Assembly: GCF_003058085.1 (NCBI RefSeq)
Contig: NZ_QBUD01000001.1
Location: 868,001 to 932,000, forward strand
Reading direction: 5' to 3'
Source: Yoonia sediminilitoris
GTDB lineage: Bacteria; Pseudomonadota; Alphaproteobacteria; Rhodobacterales; Rhodobacteraceae
Length of the DNA: 64,000 nt
Shown in pieces: positions 1-9,973 of this stretch. The position numbers and the translations under genes are program-made. The stretch's first letter is position 1. Each line of letters starts with the position of its first letter. Under the pieces are notes generated by a model. The model ran no database searches, was not told the DNA's origin, and saw only the letters and a program-made list of their open reading frames with translations.

Positions 1-48
1 CGATGATCTTTCCTTTCCGATCTGACGGCTTGTCGCTACGGTCAGCCC

Positions 49-1365
49 ATGAACTTCAGTTGGATGAAAAACTATCTGCCTCGTGGCATATATGGCCGGG
101 CGGCGCTTATTTTGATCTTGCCGGTCCTGCTGTTGCAGTTGCTGGTGTCGGTTGTCTTTATCCAGCGCCATTTTGATGGTGTGACACGCCTGATGACAAG
201 GGCGGTGAGTATTGATTTGCAGTTTTTAATTGATTCGGTGAACGAGGCAGAAAGTCTTGAAGCGGCTTTGGCCGCATTGGACGCACTGGATGGACCGCTT
301 CGGATTCGGACTCAGTTGCCAGCGGTGCCGGGTACCGAAGACGTGATGCAGAGTCTGGATCTGACCGCGCAAATGGTGATCAATTGGCTGCGTGAAGAGG
401 TCGAGAATATTCGGGCTGTGTCGCTTGCAGATCGCGGACGGGTCGTGATCTGGGTCGATACAGCGTATGGTGTGTTGGAAATGAACTTTGGCCGTCGGCG
501 TGTTTCGGCCCCCAATCCGCACCAGCTTATCGTCATCATGGCGGTCATGGGCGCGATTATGACGGCCATTGCCTATATCTTCCTGCGCAATCAGTTGCGT
601 CCCATCAAGCGGATGGCCGCCGCTGCGGCAGACTATGGCAAGGGGCGTGTTGTTCCTTTTCACCCGACGGGCGCACTTGAAGTACGCGCTGCGGGTATGG
701 CATTTCTTGATATGCGCAACCGGCTTGAACGTCAGACGCAAAGCCGCACCATGATGTTATCCGGTGTCAGTCATGACTTGCGCACGCCGTTGACGCGATT
801 GCGTCTGGGGCTGACCATGCTGGATGAGGACGACGTCGCCCCGCTGCAACGTGATGTCGCGGATATGCAACGCCTGTTGGATGCTTTTCTTGATTTCGCG
901 CGCAGCGATGCGGGCGACAACCTTGAACCGATCAACCCGCGAGCTTTTCTGCAAGAGATATTGGAAGACGCCGCGCGGTTGGGGCAATCAGTCCATTTAG
1001 GCCAGATTGATGGTGAAGACGGTCTGGTCAGGTTGCGTCCTTTGGCCATCAGGCGTGCTTTGGAAAATCTTCTTGGCAACGCGCTGCGCTATGGCACGCA
1101 GGCCGTCGTCGGTCTGACACTGACCGAGCGCACAGTTCGTTTCACGGTCGAAGATGACGGCCCCGGCATTCCAGCCGATCGACGCGAGGAAGCGGTGAAC
1201 CCGTTTGTGCGTCTTGATCCGGCGCGCAATCAAGATCAGGGCAGCGGTGTTGGTTTGGGGCTGGCAATCGTGTCCGATATCGCCCGAACGCATGGCGGCG
1301 TACTGCGCTTGGGAGAGAGCGAAACACTCGGCGGGCTCAAGGCAGAACTGGTGCTAGCACGCTAG
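49..1365 (+). CDS. EnvZ-like sensor histidine kinase
   Basis: Inner-membrane two-component kinase of 438 residues. Transmembrane segments lie at about residues 19-38 and 159-179 and enclose a periplasmic sensor region of about 120 residues. A HAMP linker follows, then a HisKA domain with the phospho-acceptor His242 in SHDLRTPLTR, and a HATPase_c domain with an N box (NLLGNALRYG), a G1 box (DDGPGIP) and a G2 box (GSGVGLGLAIV). The architecture and H-box match the EnvZ/osmosensor group. The partner response regulator is expected just upstream but falls outside the window. The signal sensed cannot be read from the sequence. Confidence 0.9.
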   Translation: MNFSWMKNYLPRGIYGRAALILILPVLLLQLLVSVVFIQRHFDGVTRLMTRAVSIDLQFLIDSVNEAESLEAALAALDALDGPLRIRTQLPAVPGTEDVMQSLDLTAQMVINWLREEVENIRAVSLADRGRVVIWVDTAYGVLEMNFGRRRVSAPNPHQLIVIMAVMGAIMTAIAYIFLRNQLRPIKRMAAAAADYGKGRVVPFHPTGALEVRAAGMAFLDMRNRLERQTQSRTMMLSGVSHDLRTPLTRLRLGLTMLDEDDVAPLQRDVADMQRLLDAFLDFARSDAGDNLEPINPRAFLQEILEDAARLGQSVHLGQIDGEDGLVRLRPLAIRRALENLLGNALRYGTQAVVGLTLTERTVRFTVEDDGPGIPADRREEAVNPFVRLDPARNQDQGSGVGLGLAIVSDIARTHGGVLRLGESETLGGLKAELVLAR

Positions 1366-1432
1366 CGATGGTGATGTTTGCTGGCCTGTGCTGTCAGCTT
1401 GCGACCCGTTTGAAAGGGGCCGTTTGCTCATT

Positions 1433-1449
1433 TGACAGGCTGGCTGTCA
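1433..1449. terminator. Short hairpin between convergent kinase and LysR genes
   Basis: TGACAG and CTGTCA arms around a 5-nt loop lie in the 97-bp gap between two converging genes. No T-run follows on either strand, so a terminator role is only a guess from position. Confidence 0.25.
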
Positions 1450-1462
1450 CAAAACCCCGCCG

Positions 1463-2368
1463 CTATTCGGCTGCCGCCTCGCGCATTTTGCGTCTGTGGG
1501 CAATGATTTCGTCTTGCACGAAGTCCCTGAACGCACTGATCCGCTTGGATTGCCGCAGCTCTTCGGGGTAAGCTAGAAAAACGGGGACTTCACTGGATTC
1601 CAGATCAGGCAAGATCCGCACCAGATCCGGGAAATCCTCTGTGACATAGTCAGGCAGAACACCAATTCCCAACCCGTTCAGAACACCTTGAAGCACACCA
1701 AAATAGTTATTCACAGTGAACAGCCGCGGCACGTCATGGGTCATAAGATGTTGAACCAGCGTTGCACCGGCAGCCACCTGAATGGAATTCAGGCTTTGGC
1801 AAATCAAACGGTGGTTTGTGATTTCCTCGGCGTCCTGAAGCATGCCGTTCTTGGCAATATAGTCGCCTGACGCGTAAAGCCGCATCCGCACTGACATCAA
1901 CCGTTTGCGGATCAGGTCAGCTTGTGACGGCTCTTTCATGCGGATCGCGACATCCGCTTCGCGCATGGGCAGATCAAGGACCCGCTCTTCCAGCATCAGG
2001 TCAATCTTGAGATCGGGGTATTTTTCGTAGAGCGTGGGCAGGCGCGGAGCAAGCCAGAGGGTGCCAAACCCTGTTGTCGTGGTGACACGCAATTCGCCAA
2101 ACACTTCCTCTTCGCTGTCCTTGATGCGCGCGGATGCAGCCTCAAGCCTTTTGTTCATGCTCTTGGTGGCATCAAACAGCAGTTCCCCCTGTTCTGTCAG
2201 GATCAGACCACGGGCGTGCCGGTGGAACAGCGTTGTATTAAGTGATTCCTCCAATGCGCGGATTTGGCGGCTGACGGCTGATTGCGACAAATGCAACGTG
2301 TCGCCTGCATGGGTAAGGCTGCCTGCATCCGCGACCGCATGAAATATTCTTAGTTTGTCCCAGTCCAT
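1463..2368 (-). CDS. LysR-family transcriptional regulator
   Basis: 301 residues. The N-terminal winged helix-turn-helix occupies about residues 1-60 (DAGSLTHAGDTLHLSQSAVS, then QIRALEE), followed by a periplasmic-binding-like effector domain, which is the usual LTTR layout and length. The gene is transcribed away from the indolepyruvate oxidoreductase gene across a 148-bp intergenic region holding two inverted repeats (2397-2415 and 2469-2489). LTTRs commonly control the divergent neighbour and themselves, so control of the oxidoreductase is the natural inference. The effector is unknown. The start codon is ATG directly before WDKLRIF, the typical LTTR N-terminus. Confidence 0.9.
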   Translation of the reverse strand: MDWDKLRIFHAVADAGSLTHAGDTLHLSQSAVSRQIRALEESLNTTLFHRHARGLILTEQGELLFDATKSMNKRLEAASARIKDSEEEVFGELRVTTTTGFGTLWLAPRLPTLYEKYPDLKIDLMLEERVLDLPMREADVAIRMKEPSQADLIRKRLMSVRMRLYASGDYIAKNGMLQDAEEITNHRLICQSLNSIQVAAGATLVQHLMTHDVPRLFTVNNYFGVLQGVLNGLGIGVLPDYVTEDFPDLVRILPDLESSEVPVFLAYPEELRQSKRISAFRDFVQDEIIAHRRKMREAAAE

Positions 2369-2396
2369 AGTGATCAGTACGCCAATTCGTTAACGA

Positions 2397-2415
2397 TAAC
2401 AGTTGCAGATTGTTA
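2397..2415. promoter_or_regulatory. Candidate LysR operator (TAACA-N9-TGTTA)
   Basis: Perfect 5-bp inverted arms with a 9-base spacer, about 30 bp upstream of the LysR start codon. It contains the dyad T-N11-A form expected of LTTR sites. The position suits autoregulation. Sequence inference only. Confidence 0.4.
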
Positions 2416-2468
2416 CGCGAAATAGTGGGGTCGGTGCAAATGGTTGTGAACACTCATTTTCCACTTTG

Positions 2469-2489
2469 TAGGTCAGTAACTTTGACCTA
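2469..2489. promoter_or_regulatory. Perfect 21-bp operator-like palindrome upstream of the oxidoreductase
   Basis: TAGGTCA, seven bases, then TGACCTA: perfect 7-bp arms. The right arm runs into TATGCT, a plausible -10, and the oxidoreductase ATG lies 28 bp further on. A protein bound here would overlap RNA polymerase, suggesting repression. Whether the LysR protein or another regulator binds is not known. Confidence 0.45.
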
Positions 2490-2516
2490 TGCTGAGACCG
2501 AGTTGGGAGGATCCGC

Positions 2517-5500
2517 ATGACTTTAGAGCAGATTTCGTTAAATGACCGTTACGATTTAGCCAAGCAGACTGTTCTGCTGAATGGCACGCAGGCATTGGTA
2601 CGATTGATGCTGATGCAGCGCGCGCGTGACGACCGTGCGGGCCTGAACACGGCCGGTTATGTGACGGGCTATCGTGGGTCGCCGCTTGGCGCTGTGGACA
2701 TGCAGATGAGCCGCGCTGCGAACGTGCTGGCACCCGCACAGGTCACGTTCCAGCCCGGATTGAACGAAGATCTGGCCGCTACGGCGCTTTGGGGGGCGCA
2801 ACAGGCCGAGTTGCGTGGCGAAGGCAAATACGATGGCGTGTTTGGGCTGTGGTACGGCAAAGGTCCCGGCGTTGACCGGTCCGGCGATGTGATGCGCCAT
2901 GCCAACATGGCAGGTACATCCGCCAGTGGCGGGGTCATCATGGCGATGGGCGACGATCATACCGGTGAGAGTTCGACGACATTGCATCAATCCGACTGGG
3001 CAATGGTCGACGCTTATATGCCTATTGTGTCACCCGCAGGTGTGCAGGAAATTCTGGATTATGGCCAATACGCTTGGGCCTTGTCGCGATATGCAGGGGT
3101 CTGGGTTGGCCTGAAAACCATGAAAGACACGATAGAAGTGACCTCTGTTGTGAATGGCGACCCGTTTCGGATGAACTTCGTCACGCCCGATATTGATTTG
3201 CCCGATGGCGGGCTGAATATCCGTCTGATTGATACGCCCCAACTGCAAGAAGCGCGGATGATTGATCACAAGCGGTTCGCGGCAGAGGCCTTTTCCCGCG
3301 CCAACCGCATGGACCAGCGCAAATGGGGTAAACCCGGTGCCAAGATTGGTTTTGTCGCCGCAGGCAAGAACTGGCTGGATTTGCAGCACGCGCTGTCTTT
3401 GCTGAACATCGATGCGGAAGAGGCCGTGCGCTTGGGCATCACCACCTACAAGGTCGGGCAGGTTTGGCCGCTGGACATGGCATCGTTTCATGAGTGGGCC
3501 GAAGGACTGGAGTTGATTGTTGTTGTCGAGGAAAAGCGCAAGCTGATTGAAGTGCAGGTCAAAGAGGCTTTGTTCGATGATCGTGGCGGGCGCCGCGTCT
3601 ATGGTTGGCATAAGGGCGATGAACACTCCGAAGGTCGCCGCGAAGAGGTTTTTCAGACCAAGGCGGACCTGAATCCCATCCTGATTGCCGAAAAACTGGG
3701 TGGCATTCTGGTCGAAGAAAACTGCGGCTCTGAAGGGGTGCAGGCGGGGCTTGTCGCATTGGCGGAAAGTCGCCGTGCCGACAATGCGCCTGAAATTGCA
3801 GCGCGTCTGCCTTATTTTTGTTCAGGCTGCCCACACAACACGTCCACGAAAGTGCCCGAAGGGTCACGCGCCTATGCGGGCATTGGCTGTCATTACATGG
3901 TGCAATGGATGGACCGTGATACGGTCGGTTTCACGCAAATGGGCGGCGAGGGGGCCAATTGGGTCGGTGAAGCACCCTTTTCAACCCGCGACCATGTGTT
4001 CCAGAATTTAGGTGACGGCACCTATAACCATTCGGGCGTGCAGGCTATTCGTTTCGCCCTGATGGCGGGTACCAACATCACCTACAAAATCCTGTATAAT
4101 GACGCCGTGGCCATGACCGGCGGTCAGGGAAACGACGGTGGGCTCACCGCCGATCAAATCTGCCGTGAACTGCTGGCGATGGGTGTACGCAATGTGGCTC
4201 TTGTCTATGACGACAAAGAAGAGGTGCATTTGCCCGACTTCCCAAAGGGGCTTGACATCCATCCGCGCGATGAGTTGGGCGCCGTGCAGAAAAAGTACAG
4301 AAAATATAAAGGCGTGTCGGCCATTGTTTATGTGCAGACATGTGCTGCCGAAAAGCGCCGCCGCCGCAAGCGCAACCTGTTTCACGACCCTGACAAACGT
4401 GTCTTTATCAATACCGACATTTGCGAAGGCTGCGGTGACTGTGGTGTGCAGTCCAACTGCGTGTCCATCGTCCCGGTCGAAACGGAATTGGGCCGCAAGC
4501 GCGCGATTGATCAGTCATCCTGCAATAAGGATTTTTCCTGCGTCAAAGGGTTTTGCCCGTCTTTCGTAACCATATCCGGCGCTGAAATCCGCAAGGAAGC
4601 AACAGCCGAGGTGGACTTGCCCGACCTGCCAATGCCCCATCTTCCCATGATCAACGGTACCCATAACACGGTGATAACCGGGGTTGGGGGCACTGGCGTT
4701 GTTACCATCGGGGCGGTGATGGCGATGGCCGCCCATATTGATGGCAAGGGGGCTGGCATGATGGAAATGGCGGGTCTCGCCCAAAAGGGTGGTGCGGTGC
4801 ATATCCATTGCCGGATTGCGGAAAGGCCGCAGGATATCAATGCAATCCGGGTGGCCACTGGCGAATGCCATGCCCTGATCGGCGGTGATCTGGTTGTCAG
4901 TGCGGGCGCGAAAACGATTGGGCTGATGAAAACAGGCCAGACCCGCGGTGTGGTGAACAGCCATGAAATCATTACCGGCGATTTCACCCGCGATACTGAA
5001 TTCAGGCTGCCATCCGATCAATTGCAGGTTGCTTTGCAGGCGCGTCTTGGTGATGCGCTGGCTTTGTTCGATGCGTCCGCTTTGTCAAAAACCCTGCTTG
5101 GCGATAGCATCTTTTCCAACATGATGATCTTTGGTGCGGCTTGGCAGATGGGGGCGATCCCGCTGAGTTATGACGCCATCATGCAGGCTGTTGCACTGAA
5201 TGGTGCTGCGGTGGAGCGCAACAAGCGTGCGTTTGAATTGGGTCGCTGGGCGTATCTGCACCCAAAAGATGCGCAGGCCATCCTGACCCCGAATGTGGTG
5301 GCGCTGCCAAAGTCACTGGACGAAAAGATCGCCTATCGCGCATCGCATCTGGAAGTCTATCAGGGCAAGCGGCTGGCAAAACGCTACCGCAAGTTCGTGG
5401 ATCAATTCACTGACCCCGCCCTGAGAGAGGCTGTCGCCTTGGGCTATCATAAATTATTGGCTTATAAGGATGAATATGAGGTTGCACGGTTGCTGACCCA

Positions 5501-5933
5501 AACAACGGAAAAGGCGCAGGCCGAGTTCAAGGGCGACCTCGCGCTGACCTACCACCTTGCGCCGCCGCTCTTGTCAAAGACCGGCCCTGATGACCGCCCA
5601 CTCAAGCGGGAGTTCGGGGCGCGGATGGCGTGGGCCTTTCCGAAACTGGCCAAATTGAAATGGCTGCGGGGCACGCCGTTTGACCCTTTCGGACGCACTG
5701 CCGAGCGACGGATGGAACGCGCGTTGATCAAGGAGTACGAGCGCGACATGGCCGAAATGCAAAAGATTGTGCGACCTAACACGCAGGATGCAGCGATGGC
5801 GCTGGCCAGACTGCCGCTTGATATCCGTGGTTTTGGCCCTGTAAAAGACGCCAATGCCCGCAAAGCCGCCAAACGGCGTGAAGAGTTGCTTGCCAGCCTG
5901 CGGGCGGGGCCGGTAACGCAGGCGGCGGAATGA
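2517..5933 (+). CDS. Indolepyruvate ferredoxin oxidoreductase, fused alpha-beta form
   Basis: 1138 residues, the fused IorAB-type enzyme found in many proteobacteria. It oxidatively decarboxylates aryl 2-oxo acids (indolepyruvate, phenylpyruvate) or branched 2-oxo acids to acyl-CoA with ferredoxin as acceptor. Order: N-terminal pyrimidine-binding region, a TPP-binding region around residues 440-560, a ferredoxin-like cysteine cluster at about 635-690 ([13 protein letters not shown] and later cysteines), a gamma-type domain from about 715 ([14 protein letters not shown]), and the family's C-terminal domain. GGAGG-like bases precede the ATG. The gene is monocistronic and divergent from a LysR gene. 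The true substrate in this organism is not evident. Confidence 0.9.
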   Translation: MTLEQISLNDRYDLAKQTVLLNGTQALVRLMLMQRARDDRAGLNTAGYVTGYRGSPLGAVDMQMSRAANVLAPAQVTFQPGLNEDLAATALWGAQQAELRGEGKYDGVFGLWYGKGPGVDRSGDVMRHANMAGTSASGGVIMAMGDDHTGESSTTLHQSDWAMVDAYMPIVSPAGVQEILDYGQYAWALSRYAGVWVGLKTMKDTIEVTSVVNGDPFRMNFVTPDIDLPDGGLNIRLIDTPQLQEARMIDHKRFAAEAFSRANRMDQRKWGKPGAKIGFVAAGKNWLDLQHALSLLNIDAEEAVRLGITTYKVGQVWPLDMASFHEWAEGLELIVVVEEKRKLIEVQVKEALFDDRGGRRVYGWHKGDEHSEGRREEVFQTKADLNPILIAEKLGGILVEENCGSEGVQAGLVALAESRRADNAPEIAARLPYFCSGCPHNTSTKVPEGSRAYAGIGCHYMVQWMDRDTVGFTQMGGEGANWVGEAPFSTRDHVFQNLGDGTYNHSGVQAIRFALMAGTNITYKILYNDAVAMTGGQGNDGGLTADQICRELLAMGVRNVALVYDDKEEVHLPDFPKGLDIHPRDELGAVQKKYRKYKGVSAIVYVQTCAAEKRRRRKRNLFHDPDKRVFINTDICEGCGDCGVQSNCVSIVPVETELGRKRAIDQSSCNKDFSCVKGFCPSFVTISGAEIRKEATAEVDLPDLPMPHLPMINGTHNTVITGVGGTGVVTIGAVMAMAAHIDGKGAGMMEMAGLAQKGGAVHIHCRIAERPQDINAIRVATGECHALIGGDLVVSAGAKTIGLMKTGQTRGVVNSHEIITGDFTRDTEFRLPSDQLQVALQARLGDALALFDASALSKTLLGDSIFSNMMIFGAAWQMGAIPLSYDAIMQAVALNGAAVERNKRAFELGRWAYLHPKDAQAILTPNVVALPKSLDEKIAYRASHLEVYQGKRLAKRYRKFVDQFTDPALREAVALGYHKLLAYKDEYEVARLLTQTTEKAQAEFKGDLALTYHLAPPLLSKTGPDDRPLKREFGARMAWAFPKLAKLKWLRGTPFDPFGRTAERRMERALIKEYERDMAEMQKIVRPNTQDAAMALARLPLDIRGFGPVKDANARKAAKRREELLASLRAGPVTQAAE

Positions 5934-6032
5934 TGAACGCTGTCCCTGGTCTTGCGACACTGTCCCGTTTATCAGTGGCTATTCCACCCAAGGCTCTAGC
6001 TGGCGACTGACGCAAAAGACCGTAAAGGATGC

Positions 6033-6152
6033 ATGGATTTCCTGCGCAAAGCCTCGTATGTGTTCAGCGACAGTGGCAAAGACGCAGTGCGTCTGGGCCG
6101 TGAGTACAGAGCAGCATGTAAGGTGCGTAATGGCGGTAGGAATATTCGATAG
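6033..6152 (+). CDS. Candidate 39-residue small protein upstream of murI
   Basis: A short ORF beginning [15 protein letters not shown], with AAAGGA four bases before its ATG. It overlaps the murI start by 23 bp in another frame. It is basic, has no membrane segment, and uses codons like those of its neighbours. I do not recognise it. The overlap would allow translational coupling to murI. It could equally be a chance ORF in the 196-bp gap after the oxidoreductase gene. Confidence 0.35.
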   Translation: MDFLRKASYVFSDSGKDAVRLGREYRAACKVRNGGRNIR

Positions 6153-6942
6153 CGGCTTGGGTGGCCTGACGGTTCTGGATGCCGTTTCAAACCGTCTGCC
6201 TGATTTGCCGCTGGTCTATCTGGGGGATAGCGCGCATGCCCCTTACGGGGTGCGCACACCCGACGATATTTACGAACTGACAACAAAAGCGACCCAGCGA
6301 TTGTTTGACGCAGGCTGCGATCTGGTAATCCTTGCGTGCAACACGGCCTCTGCGGCGGCCCTGCGTCGGATGCAGGAAAGCTGGGTGCCCGGCGACAAGC
6401 GCGTGCTGGGCGTGTTTGTCCCGATGATCGAAGCCTTGACCGAACGGCAGTGGGGCGACAATTCACCGCCCCGCGAAGTGGCTGCAAAGCATGTGGCGCT
6501 TTTTGCGACCCCTGCAACTGTGGCCAGCCGGGCGTTTCAGCGCGAACTGGCTTTCCGGGCGATTGGTGTCGATGTGGAGGCGCAGGCTTGCGGCGGCGTG
6601 GTGGATGCCATTGAGGATGGTGACATGATCTTGGCCGAAGCCTTGGTGCAGTCGCATGTAGATGCACTCAAGCGCAAAATGCCCGACCCTGACGCCGCGA
6701 TCCTTGGCTGTACCCATTACCCATTGATGGAACAGCAGTTTCAGGCGGCCCTGGGTGACAAAGTCAAAGTGTTTTCACAGGCCAATCTGGTCGCTGAAAG
6801 CCTTGCCGATTATCTTGAGCGGCGTCCTAATATGGTTGGCAAAGGCACCGACAGCGCCTTTCTGACGACCGGTGATCCGCGACAGGTGTCATCCCGCGCG
6901 ACACAGTTTCTGCGACGACAGATTACTTTCAAAGCAGCCTGA
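6130..6942 (+). CDS. murI: Glutamate racemase
   Basis: Interconverts L- and D-glutamate in the cytoplasm, supplying D-Glu for peptidoglycan. From [12 protein letters not shown] the protein is 270 residues, the normal length. Both catalytic cysteines are present: Cys70 in ACNTAS and Cys194 in GCTHYPL. An in-frame upstream start would add 24 residues without family resemblance, so the ATG at 6130, preceded by AAGG, is chosen. It is followed 52 bp later by argC. The start region overlaps a candidate small ORF. Confidence 0.93.
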   Translation: MAVGIFDSGLGGLTVLDAVSNRLPDLPLVYLGDSAHAPYGVRTPDDIYELTTKATQRLFDAGCDLVILACNTASAAALRRMQESWVPGDKRVLGVFVPMIEALTERQWGDNSPPREVAAKHVALFATPATVASRAFQRELAFRAIGVDVEAQACGGVVDAIEDGDMILAEALVQSHVDALKRKMPDPDAAILGCTHYPLMEQQFQAALGDKVKVFSQANLVAESLADYLERRPNMVGKGTDSAFLTTGDPRQVSSRATQFLRRQITFKAA

Positions 6943-6994
6943 TTGCGTCTTCGGACAGTTTTTCCTACTTCTGACCCCAAAGGGGGAGTCTCAC

Positions 6995-8023
6995 ATGACC
7001 CATAACGTCGCCATTCTTGGCGCTTCTGGCTACACGGGCGCGGAACTTGTACGCCTGATCGCCACCCATCCTGCGATGAAAATCGTAGGGCTTTCGGGCA
7101 ATTCCAAGGCCGGGATGGCCATGGCGGATGTGTTTCCGCATCTGCGGCATCTGGATTTGCCCCGGCTGACAACCATTGACGAAATGTCCTTTGACGATGT
7201 GGAGATCGTGTTTTGCGGTTTGCCGCATGCGACCTCGCAAAAGATCATCGCGACATTGCCGAAATCGGTAAAAGTCGTTGATATGTCTGCCGATTTCCGG
7301 CTGCGTGATCCGGCCGCCTATGAAAAATGGTACGGCAAGCCGCACAGTGCGATCGAACTGCAAAAAGAGGCGGTCTATGGGCTGACCGAATTTTACCGCG
7401 AACAAATCAAGACCGCACGGCTGGTTGCGGGGACGGGCTGTAATGCGGCCACTGGCCAATATGCACTGAGGCCATTGATTGCGGCGGGGGTGATTGACCT
7501 TGATCATATCATCATGGACCTGAAGGCAGCGGTGTCCGGGGCAGGGCGGGCGTTGAAGGAAAATCTGCTTCACGCAGAATTGTCCGAAGGGGCGCATGCC
7601 TATGCCGTTGGAGGCACACACCGGCACCTCGGTGAATTTGATCAGGAATTCAGTGCCTTGGCCGGACGAGATGTGCATATCCAGTTCACACCGCACCTGA
7701 TTCCGGCAAATCGCGGTATTTTGGCGACCACCTATGTTATTGGCGACCCGGCGAACATATATCATACTTTGAATGCGACATACGCGCAGGAGCCATTCAT
7801 AGAGGTATTGCCAATGGGACAGCACCCATCAATCAAACATATCCGGGGGTCGAACTTCTGTCATATCGGCGTTGTGGCAGATCGGATTCCGAACCGGACC
7901 ATCGTGATTGCCGCCCTTGATAACCTGACCAAAGGTTCATCGGGTCAAGCGATCCAGAATGCCAACCTGATGCTCGGCCTGCCCGAAACAGAGGGCCTGA
8001 TGCTGGCGCCGGTGTTCCCATGA
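6995..8023 (+). CDS. argC: N-acetyl-gamma-glutamyl-phosphate reductase
   Basis: Third step of arginine biosynthesis: NADPH reduction of N-acetylglutamyl phosphate to the semialdehyde. The chosen ATG has AGGGGGA upstream and gives 342 residues, typical of the type 1 enzyme. The nucleotide-binding motif [10 protein letters not shown] is at residues 9-18 and the catalytic Cys149 lies in AGTGCNAATG. The gene end overlaps the ccmE start by 4 bp (ATGA), implying coupled translation with the cytochrome c maturation genes. Confidence 0.95.
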   Translation: MTHNVAILGASGYTGAELVRLIATHPAMKIVGLSGNSKAGMAMADVFPHLRHLDLPRLTTIDEMSFDDVEIVFCGLPHATSQKIIATLPKSVKVVDMSADFRLRDPAAYEKWYGKPHSAIELQKEAVYGLTEFYREQIKTARLVAGTGCNAATGQYALRPLIAAGVIDLDHIIMDLKAAVSGAGRALKENLLHAELSEGAHAYAVGGTHRHLGEFDQEFSALAGRDVHIQFTPHLIPANRGILATTYVIGDPANIYHTLNATYAQEPFIEVLPMGQHPSIKHIRGSNFCHIGVVADRIPNRTIVIAALDNLTKGSSGQAIQNANLMLGLPETEGLMLAPVFP

Positions 8024-8487
8024 GCGGTCTGACAAGTCTCAAGAAACGCCGCCGCATTCAGGTGATGTCAATTGCGGGTGTATGTGTGGCGCTGGTTCTG
8101 GTTTTGCTGGCGATGCTGCCTGATGACAGTTTCCAGTTCTTCCGGTCACCAAGTGAAGTGACCGAGGCGCCGCCGCCTGCCAACGAACGTTTTCGCATTG
8201 GTGGTCTGGTGGAAGAAGGAACGCTGGTGCGCGGTGCGGGCGAGGAAATCAGCTTTCACGTCACTGACGGTGGTGCTTCGGTCCAGGTCATCTATGCCGG
8301 GATTTTGCCGGACCTGTTCGGCGAAGGTCAGGGAATGGTGGCGCAGGGTCATTATGTGGATGGCAGGTTCGAAGCTGTCGAGATTCTGGCCAAGCACGAT
8401 GAAACCTATATGCCAAGCGAAGTGATCGACGCGCTCAAGGAGCAGGGCACATATGTCGCACCGGACGGTGCTCCTGCGATCAATTAA
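8020..8487 (+). CDS. ccmE: Cytochrome c maturation heme chaperone CcmE
   Basis: Periplasmic, membrane-anchored heme carrier that binds heme covalently and passes it to the CcmF/H lyase. 155 residues: a short basic cytoplasmic start, one membrane helix at about residues 14-33, then the OB-fold domain. The heme-binding motif HDETY supplies His126 and Tyr130. The gene overlaps argC at its start and is followed by the lysis-type cassette rather than directly by ccmF, which begins about 1.5 kb downstream. Confidence 0.95.
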   Translation: MSGLTSLKKRRRIQVMSIAGVCVALVLVLLAMLPDDSFQFFRSPSEVTEAPPPANERFRIGGLVEEGTLVRGAGEEISFHVTDGGASVQVIYAGILPDLFGEGQGMVAQGHYVDGRFEAVEILAKHDETYMPSEVIDALKEQGTYVAPDGAPAIN

Positions 8488-8532
8488 CGAATTGCGCGCA
8501 GTCTGATGTCCTAGATGACATGAGGGCTGCCA

Positions 8533-9144
8533 ATGCAAACAGTGATTGAAATTGCGACCGCCATCGTTGCGCGCGAGGGCGGCTATGTGAACGACTCCGA
8601 CGATCCGGGCGGGGCAACAAATTTCGGCGTAACGATCCATACGATGCGCCGTCTCGGTATTGATCTGACGGGTGATGACAAGGTCACAGACGCTGACGTG
8701 CGGGCCATGACCAAGGACCGCGCGGTTGCGATATTCGTCGAACATTACTACGAGCGCCCCAAAATCGACAGGCTGCCCGCGCCTTTGCATGCCTCGGTTT
8801 TTGACATGTATGTGAACGCCGGCACCAATGCGGTGAAGATTTTGCAGCGCCTTTTGTGTGACATGCGTATTGCGGTTGTCGTTGATGGCTTTATCGGACC
8901 GCAGACCATTGCGGCGACTGAAAAAGCTTTGGCAGCCGCCCCGGATCACCTTGTCGATGCCTACGGCATTGCCCGGCGCAATTATTACTATGATCTGGCA
9001 GACCGTCGCGTGAACAGTCGCAAATATGCCCGCCGCCGCAATGGTGGAAAGGGCGGTTGGATCAGGCGCGCGGAAGAGTTCATTTCTGAACGCTACCATC
9101 TGTCGGACAACCAACATCAGAAAAGGACAGCAAAATGGGGCTGA
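8533..9144 (+). CDS. Phage-type N-acetylmuramidase (glycoside hydrolase 108), endolysin-like
   Basis: 203-residue peptidoglycan hydrolase. The N-terminal GH108 domain has the EGGY motif with the likely catalytic Glu15, then DPGGATNFGVT. The C-terminal half contains a PG_binding_3-type region (VDGFIGPQTIAAT). No signal peptide is seen, so access to the wall should need the adjacent holin, whose gene overlaps this one by 10 bp. No other phage genes surround it. From family knowledge, Rhodobacter capsulatus keeps the endolysin/holin pair for gene transfer agent release away from the particle genes. This pair could have that job, but that is inference. Confidence 0.85.
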   Translation: MQTVIEIATAIVAREGGYVNDSDDPGGATNFGVTIHTMRRLGIDLTGDDKVTDADVRAMTKDRAVAIFVEHYYERPKIDRLPAPLHASVFDMYVNAGTNAVKILQRLLCDMRIAVVVDGFIGPQTIAATEKALAAAPDHLVDAYGIARRNYYYDLADRRVNSRKYARRRNGGKGGWIRRAEEFISERYHLSDNQHQKRTAKWG

Positions 9145-9665
9145 TATCAGGCTTGATGAATTTCCTGTTTGGCGATGGTCGCAATCTGGTTGTCGAAACC
9201 GCAGAGGTTTTCAAGGAAAACACCGAAAAAGGTGCAGTCCGCGAAGCGCAGGCGCGCTCTGACAGCTTGCAGCAGTTTGCCGCTGAATTCATGCATCCGC
9301 GACGTGGTGTCTTTGACCGTTTGGTTGATGCGCTGAACCGGCTGCCGCGTCCCTTGCTGGCGTTGGGAACGATCTGGCTGTTTGTGACAGCGATCCAAAG
9401 CCCTGAAACCTTTTCCGAAGGCATGAAAGGGATTGCATTGGTCCCCGAACCGCTATGGTGGATGATGGGGGCGATCGTCAGTTTCTACTTTGGTGCGCGT
9501 CATCAGGCCAAGGGACAGGATTTCCAACGGTCGGTTGCAAGCAGCCTGATGTTGGCACAGACTCTCAAGGGGCCAGAGGCTCCAGAACAGCCCGACGGCG
9601 CGCCACAGGCACCGTCCGCGCCAAATGCAGCCCTTTTGGACTGGCAGGGGAAAAATGGAAAATGA
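9135..9665 (+). CDS. Holin-family membrane protein
   Basis: 176 residues, resembling the three-transmembrane holin family found next to GH108 muramidases. Hydrophobic segments are visible at about residues 72-92 (PLLALGTIWLFVTA) and 101-121 (PLWWMMGAIVSFYFGARH). The N-terminal part is amphipathic and charged, and the C-terminal tail is Pro/Ala-rich and soluble. It starts inside the end of the muramidase gene and ends 11 bp inside the next small gene, so the three are translationally linked. Expected role: permeabilising the inner membrane so that the muramidase reaches peptidoglycan. Confidence 0.8.
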   Translation: MGLISGLMNFLFGDGRNLVVETAEVFKENTEKGAVREAQARSDSLQQFAAEFMHPRRGVFDRLVDALNRLPRPLLALGTIWLFVTAIQSPETFSEGMKGIALVPEPLWWMMGAIVSFYFGARHQAKGQDFQRSVASSLMLAQTLKGPEAPEQPDGAPQAPSAPNAALLDWQGKNGK

Positions 9666-9855
9666 CTGGTTCAACAGGCTGGAACAACGGGTCATCCAGT
9701 TGGAAACACGCAATGCAGTTGACGATGTGCATCGCGGCAATGTTACGTCACGGCTGACAGCCATCGAAGACACGTTGCGATGGCTGGTGCGGCTGATTAT
9801 CGGTGGTTTACTGATGGGCGGACTGACTTATGCACTGAAAACGGGCCTCGCGTAA
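9655..9855 (+). CDS. XhlA-like small coiled-coil membrane protein
   Basis: 66 residues starting MENDWFNRLEQR. An N-terminal heptad-rich region (about residues 5-45) leads into IEDTLRWLVRLIIGG and a single C-terminal membrane helix. This layout and the TLRWLVR sequence resemble haemolysin XhlA-type proteins of phage lysis cassettes, which act with holin and endolysin. It overlaps the holin gene by 11 bp. The ATG at 9655 is preferred because an upstream in-frame start lies deeper inside the holin gene. Confidence 0.65.
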   Translation: MENDWFNRLEQRVIQLETRNAVDDVHRGNVTSRLTAIEDTLRWLVRLIIGGLLMGGLTYALKTGLA

Positions 9856-9926
9856 CCGGCTTTGGAGTGAAGAGAGAAAACATCGGGTTAGAATTGCGCG
9901 ATTGTGCTGCAACTGTCGAAAATTTG

Positions 9927-9949
9927 ACCGGGCAACTATGTTGTCCGGT
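9927..9949 (+). terminator. Hairpin between the lysis cassette and ccmF
   Basis: ACCGGGCAAC and GTTGTCCGGT arms (10 bp, one G-U pair in RNA) enclose a TAT loop and are followed by a broken T stretch. It could terminate or attenuate transcription from argC-ccmE-lysis genes 24 bp before the ccmF start. Confidence 0.5.
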
Positions 9950-9973
9950 TTCGCTTTGCAGTATGACTTCCCC

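Noticed and set aside
8533..9855. Prophage remnant
   Set aside because: No capsid, portal, terminase or integrase genes; only a self-contained lysis trio in ordinary housekeeping context.
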